NCBI RefSeq assembly: GCF_000002865.3
Contig: NW_001865039.1
Coordinates: 2,419,315 to 2,483,314, forward strand
Source: Monosiga brevicollis MX1
Taxonomy: Eukaryota > Opisthokonta > Choanoflagellata > Craspedida > Salpingoecidae
DNA: 64,000 bases
Direction of reading: 5' to 3'
The position numbers and the translations under genes are program-made. Under the pieces are notes generated by a model. The model saw nothing but the letters and a program-made list of their open reading frames with translations, had not been told where the DNA came from and did not search any database. Positions 10,127 to 22,600 of the stretch are shown here, piece by piece. Position 1 is the stretch's first letter. Each line of letters begins with the position of its first letter.

Positions 10127-12520
10127 GTGAACACGGTGTTGATGGTGGTGGTGGTGGTGTTGTTGTTGTTGTTGATGGTGGTGGTGGGGCTGTTGGGATT
10201 GGCGCGAATGGTGGCGAAGATGACGCTGCTGCTGAGGGGGGGAGGCAGGCTGGGAGGTCATCTGGAGTTGCGATGGGTTGCCAGAGGGCAAGGTACGCAG
10301 ACCGGCCTCGAGAACGGCCAGAGCCCGAAAGCGGCGTTGCTTGCGCAAGCGACCTTCCACGCGCTCCACCACGGGTGAGCGCAGTGAGCGGAGGCCATAG
10401 ATTGGAGTGTGAAGGACTTGCTGCACCTCGCTCTGACACTTGTGCTCGCAGAGCTGCTCGAGTAGTGTGGCGCGGGCCAAGTCATCGAGCAAGTTCAGGC
10501 GGGCCATCTCCTGGGCTACGCCGAGCATGTCGCGGGGACGATGATCCTTGGACATGCTGAGCATGAGGGACGTGTAGGGGGCAGCCGCCACCTGCAAACG
10601 GCGCTGCTGCATGACTGAGATCCAGTGCTGGCAGCGGGCGGTGCGGTGGTGATCGGGGGCTTTCGCAACAGCCTTCATAACAATGCCAAACACAACGGCG
10701 TCCAGCTCGGCGCAATCCACGTCCAAGAGCAGCTGCAACACCTCTTCGGCATGTCGGGCGCTCCATTGGTCGGCCATGGCCTTGAGCAGGTAGCCAAGGC
10801 TGCGGGGTTGCCAAAGACGGTGCGAGGGCGGGGCCAGCTGCAGCAGCATGTTGACCAGGTCCTGGGCCGGTGCTTGCTGGGGCAGTTGACGCACAAGTTC
10901 CGTGGCGCTGGCTTGATCCATTTCGGCCGAGAGCTCGAGCACAACGCCCAGCTGAATTTGGGCTACAATGCTCGCCCACTCGGGCCTGCTGGCAATGGAG
11001 TGCTGATGGCGGCGGCCGTGCAGCTGGTGGTAGCTCTGAGCTGCAGCATTGCCGCGATACGCACGGTACACCTGCAATACCTGAATGTAGAGGCTGGGCT
11101 CGTGGGTGTGAGTGTGAGCAGCGGCCTCAATCAGGTTCCACATGGTCGGCTCGAGGCGAACGCCGACGTGGCGCACGACGGGCAAGCAGAGAAAGCCTCG
11201 CAACAGCGCATGGGCGACTGGGAGCGCGGGCGAGCGCAGGTCGGGGCTCTCCATGTTCATGGCCTCGAGAAAGGCCCAGAAACGGGCCACGTCATTCATG
11301 TCGGTGGCGGCGGTGAGGGCAGCGGCTTCAACCTCGGGGTCCCGCAGGGTCGAGTCAATGGTCGTGACGCGTCGGACGAGGTTGTCAAACAGAAGGGTGG
11401 CCAGCTGTTGTTGCTGTTTGAATAGGTTCGCTTCCAAGGGCAGAGCTGGACCCGTGGCAACGGCGTCCTCAACGCGATGAATGAGGGCGGTGCCACGGAG
11501 ACTAAGGACCACGGTTTCGGCATCCACCCACTCAGTTTGGTGGCTTTGGAGCTGTTCCTCCACAAACTGAATGGCCTCGAGAAGGTTGCCCACGGCGGTG
11601 CGCAGTTGCGAGGTATCGAGGGGGGAGGTTGGGGAGGCATGATGCTGGTGGTGGTGGTGGTGATGGCCACCTTTGCCGCCGTTGGTCATGTGGACGAGGG
11701 CATTGCTGCTGTTGCCGTGACTCGCGTTGTTGATGTTGTTGTGCGGATGATGGGCGCCGTGGTTGGAGAGGGCATTCAAAAGGGTATCGAGGGCGGCTTG
11801 GGTCTGGGTGAGTACGTGACACACGTGTTGCTGAATGAGCTGGGCGGCTTTGTTGCGGGTGGAGCTGAGCTTGAGAGCGTTGACATCGACATCGTCGTCA
11901 GCCCCCTCAGAGTGAAGCCAAGCATTGCGATCCTGCTCCTGCAGATGTTGCAGGTGGTCTTTGAGCTGGCTGAGGGTGCCGGGGGTGGCTGAGGTGCCGA
12001 GGTGTAGCATGTTGAGCATTTCCAGAGCAGGGGCCACGGTCAAATCGCTGTGGACATCATGGGTTGTATCGATAGGGTCGGCGGGGGCAAAGAGCAGAGC
12101 AGAGGCCCAGCCCACGGGGGTGGATTGAGGGCTGGATGTGGTTGCCGTTGAGCCTGTGGTCGGGGAACAAGGGACAGTTGCCTCGTGGCTGGCAGTCCAG
12201 CTCCTCGACAGGGGGTCAGAGTAGGGGGGCGAAGAAGCCAGGGCTGGGACCGCGGGCACCTCCAAGTCCGCACCGTTGACTTCAAACGGCGCCGTGTCAA
12301 AGGTGTTGGGAACGGTGGACCATGCCAAGTCAGGCTTGGTCTTGGTTTGCTGGGTACTGCCCATGATGGAGGTTGTGGGAGAAGGTCTGGAGTGATACGA
12401 CAGGGTGGTCGTGGCGTTTTCGGCATCGAGTGGTATCCTGCAGTAGAGTGACTTTTCGTCAATGGCGGCGGCGGGAACGTTTGGTAATGAATGCGAGAGC
12501 CGCTGTGACGAAATGGGCAT
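9881..12520 (-). CDS. PPR-like helical protein with Gln/His-rich tail, single exon
   Basis: An 879-residue intronless frame starts at an ATG at 12520 (MPISSQRLSHSLPN); the open frame extends further upstream but without an ATG. Residues 1-200 are low-complexity Ser/Thr/Pro. Residues 200-330 are helical with a Gly/His stretch. From about 400 to 740 the sequence is a chain of 35-residue-like helical pairs, for example VVFGIVMKAVAKAPDHHR, then PYTSLMLSMSKDHRPRDML and VAQEMARLNLLDDLARATL, which resembles pentatricopeptide repeats. The last 150 residues are poly-Gln/His followed by an AQ dipeptide run and a Trp/Met/Pro-rich end. PPR proteins usually bind RNA, often in mitochondria, but I see no clear targeting peptide. 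The PPR call is by pattern only. A purine-rich + strand tract at 12590-12660 puts a CT tract just upstream on the coding strand. Confidence 0.72.
10082..10125 (-). repeat. Coding (GAGCCT)n hexamer repeat
   Basis: About seven copies of a six-base unit inside the PPR-like gene, read on the minus strand as an Ala-Gln dipeptide run. Its length is a whole number of codons, so the frame is kept. Confidence 0.9.
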
Positions 12521-12676
12521 GGTGGTGTTGACGGCACGAATGCACGTCAAGGAAGGAAAACTCTCTAAAGAAGATGGAAAAAATGGCAAAAGGCAGAGGA
12601 GTGGTGAAAAAAAAAGAACGGAGCTGGGAAAGAAAGAAAAAAAGGAAGAAAAAAGGGCAACGTGCCACCACCAAGA

Positions 12677-12680
<4 letters not shown>

Positions 12681-12717
<37 letters not shown>
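12681..12717. repeat. (GT)n microsatellite
   Basis: An uninterrupted GT run of about 37 bases upstream of the PPR-like gene. Confidence 0.95.
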
Positions 12718-12718
<1 letters not shown>

Positions 12719-14495
12719 TAGTGTGCGAAGCGATGATGATCAAGTGAGAACGAACGCGAGGGTGCGCGGTGGAAGGAAAATGGCAGCGGAAGGACAGTTG
12801 GAAGGAGAAACGACACAGGACGACAGTCGTCGTTCCTCAACGGGGGACAGCCTTTGGCACGAAGAGGCAGGCGCGAGGCACAAGCCACAAAGCCCACACA
12901 CACACTCACAGTGAAGAAGAAGAGCTTGCTTCTCGATCATTTTGAAAAGTGTGTGTGTGTGTGTTGGAGAGAATGATGAATGATGAATGATGTGATATTG
13001 TTGGGACTTGGTGTAAGAATTGAAAAAAAAGGTGGGTGGCTGGCACATGCACAGAGTGGTCTGTCTGCAAGGGGGGGTACAACAAGCGAAACGAGGGCAA
13101 AGCAGATACGCACGGTTTGAGGCTGCCAAATGCACTTGATGTGAAGCTAGATCAGTCGATCAGGGGCCGAAAGGCAGCGCTGCGACACTGGAAGGGGGAG
13201 GGGAGGATCGGAAGAATCGAGACGCAGGAGCCAAGAGGATAAGGAAAATGCCACACAGAGAGACCGGGTGGGTGTGCAAGGCGCAAGGTGTGTGCGTGGC
13301 TGCAACCAGAAAGTCAGACGAATGGTTGTGGAGGAAAGGAGGGCCAAGGACCGACCGCGCCAGCCGCCAGCTTCCGTGGGATGCGTAGATGTTCAGTTGA
13401 TTCTTGAGCCGAGAACCAGGGCGACGGCTGCTTGTGTGCTTGAGTTGGGTCTCGGTAGTTTGGATGACGTGGTAAAGCGCGCGATGTAGTCAACGCTAGG
13501 AATGGGCGGCTGAGACAGACAACGAAGTTTGTAAATGCTTTGACGAGCAAAGTGCCAAGGGCGAGAAAATGAAGAAGGCCCTTGGCCACAGCACTGCAAG
13601 ATCCAGCAGCGAAATGCTTGTACCTTGCTCCAACCAACAAGTTCCAACCTGTCGTGCGCTGCCGTTCTTTGGCGATCACCTATTTCGGTCGTTGAGGACA
13701 TGTAAATTCCCTCGAACGTCACGTAGACCAAGTTACAGGCAGCACTCGCTGAGCTGGCAAACTGCCAACAATAGAATGAATGCTCAGTCTGACAATTCAA
13801 CGCTTGTGGCTTACGTGTGCACTTGGTGACAAGAATGGTTCGGGTTCCTACGAGAAAAAAAAAGGTGACAATCACCGTGTGAGAGAGTGTGCCCAGGTGT
13901 AACAGCTGTCGCCGTCAGCATGACAACAAAAAGCATCATCTTCATCGAGAGTGATGCTTGGTTCGTTGTGTGAAAAAAAGAAGCTGTCCCATCATCACAT
14001 GTTCATGTGTACGTGCGTTCTGAACAAGATCCTGCCTGCCGACCAAAGTCCCTTTGGCTTTATCCGCTCTGCCAAAAGGGGCTTCATGGCAGCCAGCCAG
14101 GGCATGCCGCCACAGGGGTGTGCTTGGGCGCCTGCCTTCTCAACCTGATCGACCCTTTGTGGCTACCAGACAGATGTGTTGCCCTGCGCTGCCGTAGTCA
14201 CCGCTCCTTCTCCCACATCACCACACACTAGCAGCTCACAGCTCCATTTCGCCTTCCAACGTTGTGGCGACTCACCCAAGCCATTCAATGTGTGAGAGAG
14301 AGTTCTTTAACATGTAAAAAAAATGCTCATTTGACCTCAATCGTGTGAATGGTTTTACACAAACTATACAAGCAGGCATAAAAAAAATGTCATGAGAGCA
14401 GTTGCAAATACAGCAGCTCTTCGCCGTTCCTATGGGAATCCTAACATCATCATAGCAAGTCAATGCTCGTGACATCAAAATCCTGAAGTCACATG

Positions 14496-14498
<3 letters not shown>

Positions 14499-14526
<28 letters not shown>
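14499..14526. repeat. (AC)n microsatellite
   Basis: About 14 AC units just past the MKS1 stop codon. Confidence 0.95.
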
Positions 14527-14528
<2 letters not shown>

Positions 14529-14576
14529 CACGGATACGTAGCAACATTTGGTGCCTATGGGGCCCGCGGTCGTGTG

Positions 14577-15984
14577 TCATGCTTCCGAAGGATAAGGTAC
14601 ACCAGCGTCGAGATTCCGCGTCAGTGTTAGCATGCGCGTATGGGCCCGTACGTGCTCCTGCACCACTTGCTGTGTCGTCAGCGTTCGATCAGGTCCCAGC
14701 ATGGTCTGTGTGGCCAACAGCTGCTCCGTTGAGACGGCCATGGCTGAATGCTGCCCATGGACAGGGGTGCCAAACACCACCAAACCGATAAGAGTGAGAC
14801 AGTGAGGTGACACCAGCACGGACTCGAAGATCCCCCGTGGCCTTGTTCCCCGCCCCCCCCCCCCCCTCCAGTCGCACACGCAAGCAGCGTAGCACTCTCA
14901 GGCGTCAATGCAAGCAGACACAACAGGACGTCTAACACCGTGTTACGCTTTCCACGTGGACGTACCACAACCGTATTCATGCTCAAAGCAACCCGTGGTC
15001 CTGGCGTCGAGGCGAGGCCCAACTTGCTCTCAATCTAGCGGCAAGCGTCAAACCACAAGCAGTCCGATAATATTATATCCACGTCATGTCTTGGCGTGCC
15101 AGCCCCACGCCATCTTGGGCGTGTTGCGTCGCTCTTGCCTGCTCGTATGGCCTCCGGGGCTGGCATGAGCTCATGGCCCTACGCATAGCACCTTACCGAG
15201 GTATTTGTCCGCTTCAAGCGAACATCCCGCAGTTCCTCAAAGTCGCGCGCACCTCCAACAAAGAATCGCCTACAATTATCAATGAACACCCCGCGCACCA
15301 CGTGATTTCACCCTCAAACAAATCAACCAACCACCCCAAAGGTGGGCTTGGCTATCCATGGGCTGCGACTGCCATGACCCGAGGAGTCTCCCACAACAGA
15401 ACATACCGCATCTGCTCTGTCACGGTGGTTTCCAAGGGCCGCCACGATGACAGGGTCTCCTCCCACCGACCCGATGCCACTGGGACCAGCCACGAGGCCA
15501 CACCCTATTCCAGCAACATTCACCCATGATGCCTACACCTCCGAGCAGCACACTGCTTGTTGTACAGCTTTGTGTGAATGGTTGACAAAGGTGCACACCT
15601 CAAGACGTCGACGCGACCACGCATCAAGCGAGTCCACCTGCACATACACGGCCGCGGCATGCGTGGGCCGCTGTTCTGCGTTTGAAGCCGCCTTCCATAC
15701 CAAGGCCCCCTCAAAGGGCAAACCAAATGCAGCCACGCCTATGTAAAGCACCTGGTGTTAAACAGCTCATGTGCACCACAAGAACCAAGGGCAAGTCGAA
15801 GCGGCGGGGATGGCCTACCTTTTGAATCAATCCCTGCTGATTGAGATACGAGCGTGGGAACTTGTTGTCTACAATCAGGTTTCCCCTTGAGTGAGTTGCC
15901 AATGCCTTCTCTCGCGTTGCCTCGCTCACGAATCTCTTACAACCAGACAACAAGCCCAAAACTCCTTCTCCACACGCACGCACT

Positions 15985-16058
<74 letters not shown>

Positions 16059-18128
16059 TGGTGCCACGTACCCGCCACTCCAATGCCAGCCAGGCAAGGG
16101 TTCGATCTCAAATGTTGCATAGGCGTTTGTGACACTGGTAGGCAATTGACACACGTATTGGAGACTTCCCATCAAGTTTAAGCGCTGGCCATGGACATCC
16201 AGATGCACGTTGACAAGGAAATGGTGAGGTGCTTTTTTCCATCGGTGCAAACAGGCCCCCACCCCGCCTCCCCGCAAAGATAATAATTCGAGCCAGATCA
16301 TTCAAATGGTGCTTCTTCTTTCCCTCTCCGTTTCTCCAACAAACAGCAATACTCTAGATAGCAATGTCAGGGTCTTGACGCAAGGGCGAAAGTAACCTAC
16401 CACGGCAAGGCGACCGTGTGGGGCTGGCTCAAATGTAGTGCCGATGCGCTGGCTATTGAATAGTCGCTGACGAGCCGCCAGTTCTACGACCAGACAAGGT
16501 ACAAAAATGTCGTCAATGATCCGCCAGATTTTCCCAAGCTTACGCCCAACAAGTGCTTCGAAATGTCAATAAAAACACAGTCCACAATCCGAAAGAACAG
16601 CAGCACACAAGGAACTGACCATGCTGAAATTCAGCATCAGCGGCTGCCTCGGTAGCTGATATGCTCTTGGAGGCATGGTACAGTTCGTACTCGTACAAAT
16701 CGCCCCACGGCGTTCCAAAGCGATAGGGCAGGTTCCGATTCGTAAAGTCAGGGGTTATTTGCAGCACCTGTGAGGCGTCGTACTGGAGCGACCAGACAAG
16801 CCAATCTCTTTAAGTTCTTCTTTAGCAGCAAGATAGTCCACAGCAACCAAAGATAACACAAACCCAACAACAACAACAACAATGGCAGCAGCAACAGCGG
16901 GAGCTGACCTTGATGCGACAAAGCGTGGTGTGCTGTACATCCGTCTCGTCTTGTGGGTTGCGCACAGCTGCCATGATGCGCATCACCTGAAACGGGGTAT
17001 CGATGACGTGTGCCGCTGGATCACTGGCCAGACCTACCACTTCCTCGGGGTCATGCTCCTCTTGTCTGTTCAAGTCCCCAGCCCCACAAATGATGAGCCA
17101 CGCGCAGCAAGAGTGCATCAAGGAGGAAACGTGCCCAATGGTACAGGTGAGTTCGAGCTTACTTTAAGCGGCGCAGGGCTCGAAAACGGTCACCCCGCCG
17201 ACGGTCGGTGAGGGCCATCCGGCGCTGCAATGCCGTTGTGACGACGGCTGGCTGGCCTTGTGCCGTGCGCAAGAGATCGGCCTCATGGTCATTGGCCTCT
17301 ATCTTCTCAAGGTCGTAGTCCACGATGGTGTACAAACAAGTTTCAAACACGTTGGCCGGCCTGGTCGCAGAGGTTGTCGATAGCAGAGGCCAGGTCAAGT
17401 AAAATGCATGCCACAGACCATCACATACTGGGCGCCACCAGCAATCATTTTTGTTGAAGCAGCAAGGGTGACGGGCTGTACGGCATGGCACGTACGGGTT
17501 ATCGAGGAGTGCCAGGGCCTGTGCGCGCAGCTGTTGCTCAACGGGCTGCAGCTCCGCTTCTGGAGTCGTACGATAATACTCGAGCTCCTCCTGGGGCCAG
17601 GGATGCCAGCATCAGAAGAAGCGAGAAACATTTCCTCTCAAACACCAGGCGGCAAGGCTGGCCAGGCGAGTCTCGTAAGTTAAAGTTCGAGGTGACCAGC
17701 CTGACTGACCTGACTAAAAACCTTCTCTTGCCAGGACACGATGCGCGCTTCACGGAATAAATCTATCACGAGTCGCGGGCAATCAGCATGAGGTTGGTTT
17801 GAGAAGTGTCCCCCTCCTTAAAAAAAAAATTAAACAAGCAAGCAGTGTGTGTTGCCGTCGACCCTCTCCTACTGTGCAGTGCCGACGTACATGGCTGGCG
17901 CGGCACCTCTGCCTGAACCTCGTGCGGGCCAGAGTCCCCGGGTACTTCGCCAGCAGCGTCATCCAGTTTCGTTGTGGCAGTGCTCGGTACATGAGCACTC
18001 TGCAACTGCGTCAAGCCCACCGCTGTCACTTTTCGCAACTGTACACGGATTTTCAGCCGCCGAATTGGATCGGCCACCCGATAATGGGCGGCGCGCTTCC
18101 GATCCGGTCGCAGCGACGCCATTTTCAT
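14577..18128 (-). CDS. MKS1: Meckel syndrome type 1 protein MKS1 (B9 domain), multi-exon
   Basis: Exons read in order match MKS1 from end to end. The start at 18128 gives MKMASLRPDRKRAAHYRVADP and then IRRLKIRVQLRKVTA, like human RSRDPVRNLRLRVHLQRIT. Next come RIVSWQEKVFSQ (near 17715-17750; human IGWQEKLFSQ), an exon with EYYRTTPEAELQP, then YTIVDYDLEKIE (about 17300) and HVIDTPFQVMRIMA (about 17010; human HVINTPLQTMHIMA). TPDFTNRNLPYRF is near 16740. The B9 (C2-like) domain contains VYVQVDSLDAWSRRRLEG (15600-15660), then ASWLVPVASGRWEETLSSWR and RDFEELRDVRL near 15200. The C-terminus ends YPSEA at 14577. MKS1 is part of the ciliary transition-zone B9 complex, fitting a flagellate. About ten exons; several borders are approximate. 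Confidence 0.93.
15989..16054. repeat. (CA)n microsatellite in an MKS1 intron
   Basis: About 33 CA units between two MKS1 exons. Frames through it are Thr-His or Cys-Val runs and are not coding evidence. Confidence 0.95.
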
Positions 18129-18419
18129 CAAAAATCTCAAAAAGCCAGAGAGACATCAATCTGACAATCTGACAATCTGACAATGATTTTTCCAAGTCGA
18201 TGCAGAAAAAAGGGTAGTTGAAGCGGAGACGGTGGGGGTGGAAAGGAGATATAGTAGACTGACCCGGTCAAATTAATGCAGAGAAATTGCAAGATAGAGT
18301 AGATCTGACTATGGGAACAAGTCTTGATGTGAAATGCGCGAAAAGCCCGCTGGACTCGAGGTCTGTCAAGCCAGCCCTGTTTCGAATGACTTTGAGCCGG
18401 GGTTGATTCACACGTTTAG
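18129..18419. other. Intergenic between MKS1 start and GH2 remnant
   Basis: No gene is seen. The sequence probably holds the MKS1 promoter. Three copies of TCTGACAA lie in tandem at about 18161-18184. Confidence 0.5.
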
Positions 18420-19035
18420 GTGATTGCCGCCTGGGGCTACCCAGACGAGCGCCAGAGCTGGACCTGGCCCGTGGGCGCTGGGGAATTGGGTGTGGTGGCA
18501 TTTGCAACCTGGCCAGTCGTGCAATTCTATTTGAATGGCGTGCCGCTGGGTGCGGCCGTGGCCGTGGACTCGGCCAGCCGCCGTGCAACAGTAAACGTGC
18601 CGTATCAACCGGGCAACCTCACGATTGTGGCCTTGGACCAAAACAACGTCTTTCAGGCGTCTCGTTCCTTCATTCCGGCCGGAGCGCCGGCGGCGCTGGC
18701 ACGGCAGCCGGATAAGAAGGCCCTGCTGGCCAGTCGGTATAATTTGATGTTTTGCACCATTTTGGTGGTGGATGCACAAGGCCAGACCGTTGCTGCTGCC
18801 TCATTGAGAGTGTCAGTTGAGGTCACGGGGGCGGCCAAGCTGATCGCTCTTGGTGCTGGAGATCCCAACGATTTGCACGATCCATCCCAGAGCACCAAGA
18901 CTGCCTGGCGGGGGCCTTGCTGGCCATTGTGCGCCCTCGAAGCTCTATGACGGCGTCGTCAACGGCACTGCCATCCTGACTGCCTCAGCCCAGGGCTTGC
19001 CGGCAACACAGCTCAGCCTCACCGTGGGCAATGCT
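18420..19035 (+). pseudogene. Orphan C-terminal piece of a GH2 beta-galactosidase-like enzyme (broken)
   Basis: The reading starts WGYPDERQSWTWPVGAGELG and continues VVQFYLNGVPLGAA and VPYQPGNLTIVALDQ, matching the DUF4982 module of bacterial-type GH2 beta-galactosidases. Next comes LVVDAQGQTVAAASLRVSVE and KLIALGAGDPNDLHDPSQS, matching the GH2 C5 module (V-E-V-x-D-x-x-G ... GxGNGDP). After TAWRG near 18910 the match moves to a second frame (ALLAIVRPRS) and then to a third (YDGVVNGTAILTASAQGLP), with no splice signals between them, so at least two frame breaks lie within about 60 bases. The catalytic barrel is absent: the upstream 300 bases do not encode it and MKS1 begins on the other strand. 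I read this as a decayed or misassembled GH2 tail, possibly of bacterial origin. Confidence 0.75.
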
Positions 19036-19672
<637 letters not shown>

Positions 19673-22600
19673 ATGCTCGATCAGACTGAGGTGGCAGACC
19701 TCAACGGGCTCTTCGCCCAATTGGAGGCTTTGGAGGGTGTGAGCCCGTTGAGCAAGCCCTTTGATCCAGCGAGCGATGAGCACGGCCTATTCAAGTTGGA
19801 AACGCCCGCCATCCCTGTACTCAGCCACCATTTCCTGGACTCGGCCGACGCCAAGCGTTGGCGTCTACGCTTTGTGGGCTTTCGAAACAATACACAGCAA
19901 ATCATCCTGACAGCCGACATTGAGCTCAAGGACCACAACGTCAAAACCACCGGCATCTTCTTGTACAACCCCGAAGATGCATGTCCCCTTCAGCACATCC
20001 ATAATGGTACGCGGTCATCAGCTTGAGTCTGGACCGGCTATTCAAAAGGCTCGAGCATGCCCCTGCCCATGGTGCTCGCTGTTGCATCTCACATCTCACA
20101 TGCACTTCCTTGCTCGTGACGACACCCCGTTAGTTCCCTTTGGCTGCTGTGACGTTGTATCAGCCACCGTGAACCCCACGGAAACGGTAGTCTGCTACAC
20201 CACGCGGCACGAAGCTGCCTCGGGCACAGAGCACACCACCGCTCACGGAAGCAAGCATCATCTTTGGCTCGCAGGCCTACGACAGGACGCCTTCAACATT
20301 GAGTTTCAAGAACTGGCAGATGCTTCGGCTCTCTGCTCCACGGCCGCCACACAACATGTCTTCTTCTTGGAAAGCCCCAATCCTCGCCTGGCGCGCCTAG
20401 TGGTGGTGCGCGTGCGCAATCTCACCTACGACGCCGACCACTCCAAGGATCAGTGGCCCGCGCTCATCTCCTACAACATCTGCATAGCAGAGGCCGAGGC
20501 CGGCGTGTACAAGGTTGACATGGAGCACACCCACCAAATATCATCCTACTCACCCTTGATCTACTGGTTCCAGTATGATGAGATGGCACAGCGCTTTCAC
20601 GTCCTATGCCATGATGAAAGCTCGCCCTCGCGGCTCAGCTACGCGACGCTCGGCTTGCGCCAGGGCGTCTTCACCCGCCTCATCAGCGCCCACCTTCCAG
20701 AGCAGTGCCTACCGGATGTAGTCCAACAAACTTTTGAAGTGGGCCGTTTTTTGGACGTGCCCCTGGCCGATGGCTGCCACTACGAGTCACTCAACCTCCG
20801 CGCCATTGAGCTTGGAGACGGGGCTGCCTGCCTCTGCTTGCAGACGGTCCCTCAATTCGACGACGTTGGCGGCGATACTGTCTTCCTCGAGCCCATATCT
20901 TACTCCATCTTGGCCTTTCACTGGTCTTGCAGCCTCACCCAATCGGTGAGCCAGCCGCCCGTGGCATCAGCCCCACTGGCCTTGCTAGCCGCTCCGGAAA
21001 CCAATGGCGAACACAGCCTGTGTATCCAGCCACGCCTGGCTTTCTTCCCCATTCGTAAGTGAACATGGCGGACTGGCATGTGTAGCGGCCAACCCTCTGA
21101 AAAGCGCAACAGAGTTGATCTTTGCAGGCCTCACGCTGACCTTGGCCTGCAAATGGGTATTTGCTTCACCCCACTCCTACCCCCAGGGGAGCAAATCGCT
21201 GTCCATCTCTCGGAATGGTGTCTCGACTTTGTCGACTGTGGCTGTCTACATGAGCCCCGCGTCGGCCTTCGATTCTGTACCCCTGAAGAGCGATTTGAGC
21301 TCGATCGCTTGCCTCTGCTTCTCCCTGCCCATGCTAGTGAGTGGCGATTTGGCACCTCTTGCGCGCCGATAGCGTGCTTTTTTTTTTTTTTTCTGCGCAG
21401 AGTCGCGATGCGATTAGAGTTCATGGCCGCGCCTGCCACGTCATTCGTTGTGCGCAGTGTTGTTGAACATGGCCGACGGTCCCTTGATGAAAACAGCCAT
21501 TGATATGCTAGCACTTCAGGAGTTGGTTGAGAGGTATGTCCGGATGGACTTGCTCGCACCAAACGAACGCTGCCGCACATTCGCCTCACGATGATAAATG
21601 AATGTTTGGCCCGCCATTGTTCAAGTCCGGCGCCCGACGACGTGCGCGCTGCAGCCGTGCACTTTCTGCTGGTGCACATGGGCCGAGAACGCCTGGTACT
21701 CGATGCGATTACGGAGTTGCGGGAAAATGGACCTAGCCTGCTGAACGTGCGCGTAATCCAAGAGGTGTTGCTCGGTACAACGTACAATAGCGTGTCTCGC
21801 TACAAAAGCGCAAAGCGTCTGCTGGCCATTCTTCCACTCTCTGGCCTGAATGATTGCCTTTCCGATCAGGTACCTGATTGTGCACTCCTCCCGGTTATCG
21901 TTAAACGCTGCTCAATGTGTGTCTTGGGTGGGACCAAGCCATGCGGTGCATCACCCTGACGGTAAACTTGAAAGACAAACTTACACTGTCTTCATGGGCG
22001 TTTGGCCACTGGCATGCAGGATGTGGAGTATCAAAAGCACGCATTTGCCGTCCGATATGACAGCGATTTTGAGGCTTCTCTCGACATGTACTTTAAAGAC
22101 CCGCATCGCACAAAGCGTGTGGACTTTGCTAAGTTGGCGCAATCGCGAGCCCAACGCCAAACCTCGGCGCCCTTGGTCCGGCATGCCAAGACAGCATCTG
22201 CTAGCAGCGAGCAAAACTCTTCATCGCCGGTAAGCCTCAAACCGTATCGCTAGCAGGCTGCTCATAATTTGGCCGTCGGCGCAAGTTCGGCGCAAGTTTT
22301 CAACCCCTGGCCCCGCCCTGAGGAACAAAACAAGGACACAACTCATATTCTTTCGCTGCTGTCGACGCTCTTCAGATCTCCGAATTTTTCCGCTCCTTTT
22401 CGACTAATCGCCGCGCTGCAAGTCATGCAAGTACACCGGTACGACACGCACACATGCCCTTCAATTCTGTGACTGTTTCAGACTCCAGGCAGCCAACGCC
22501 ACACTCATGCATTCACCGCTCTACAGACGAGCGCCACGGAGAAGCGCTCTGCTCTCAAACATGCTCAGGCCGCAACAGCGCATCGCAGTCGCCCAGAGCA

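Larger units (their letters stand above)
12521..14576. other. Intergenic, 2 kb; promoter region and MKS1 3' flank, no supported gene
   Basis: The region contains the purine-rich tract at 12590-12660, a GT repeat at 12681-12717 and a CA repeat at 14499-14526. Longer open frames near 13393-13875 (minus) and 13951-14148 (plus) show no recognisable domain, no consistent splice signals and low-complexity composition, so I do not call them. A short unrecognised gene or noncoding transcript cannot be excluded. Confidence 0.5.

Noticed and set aside
10127-10560. Plus-strand open frames rich in Val, Gly and Glu-Pro
   Set aside because: They are the reverse strand of the Gln/His-rich tail of the PPR-like gene and have no separate support.
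13393-13875. 160-codon minus-strand open frame upstream of the PPR-like gene
   Set aside because: No family resemblance and no neighbouring exon with matching splice phase. Kept only as a possible transcript of unknown nature.
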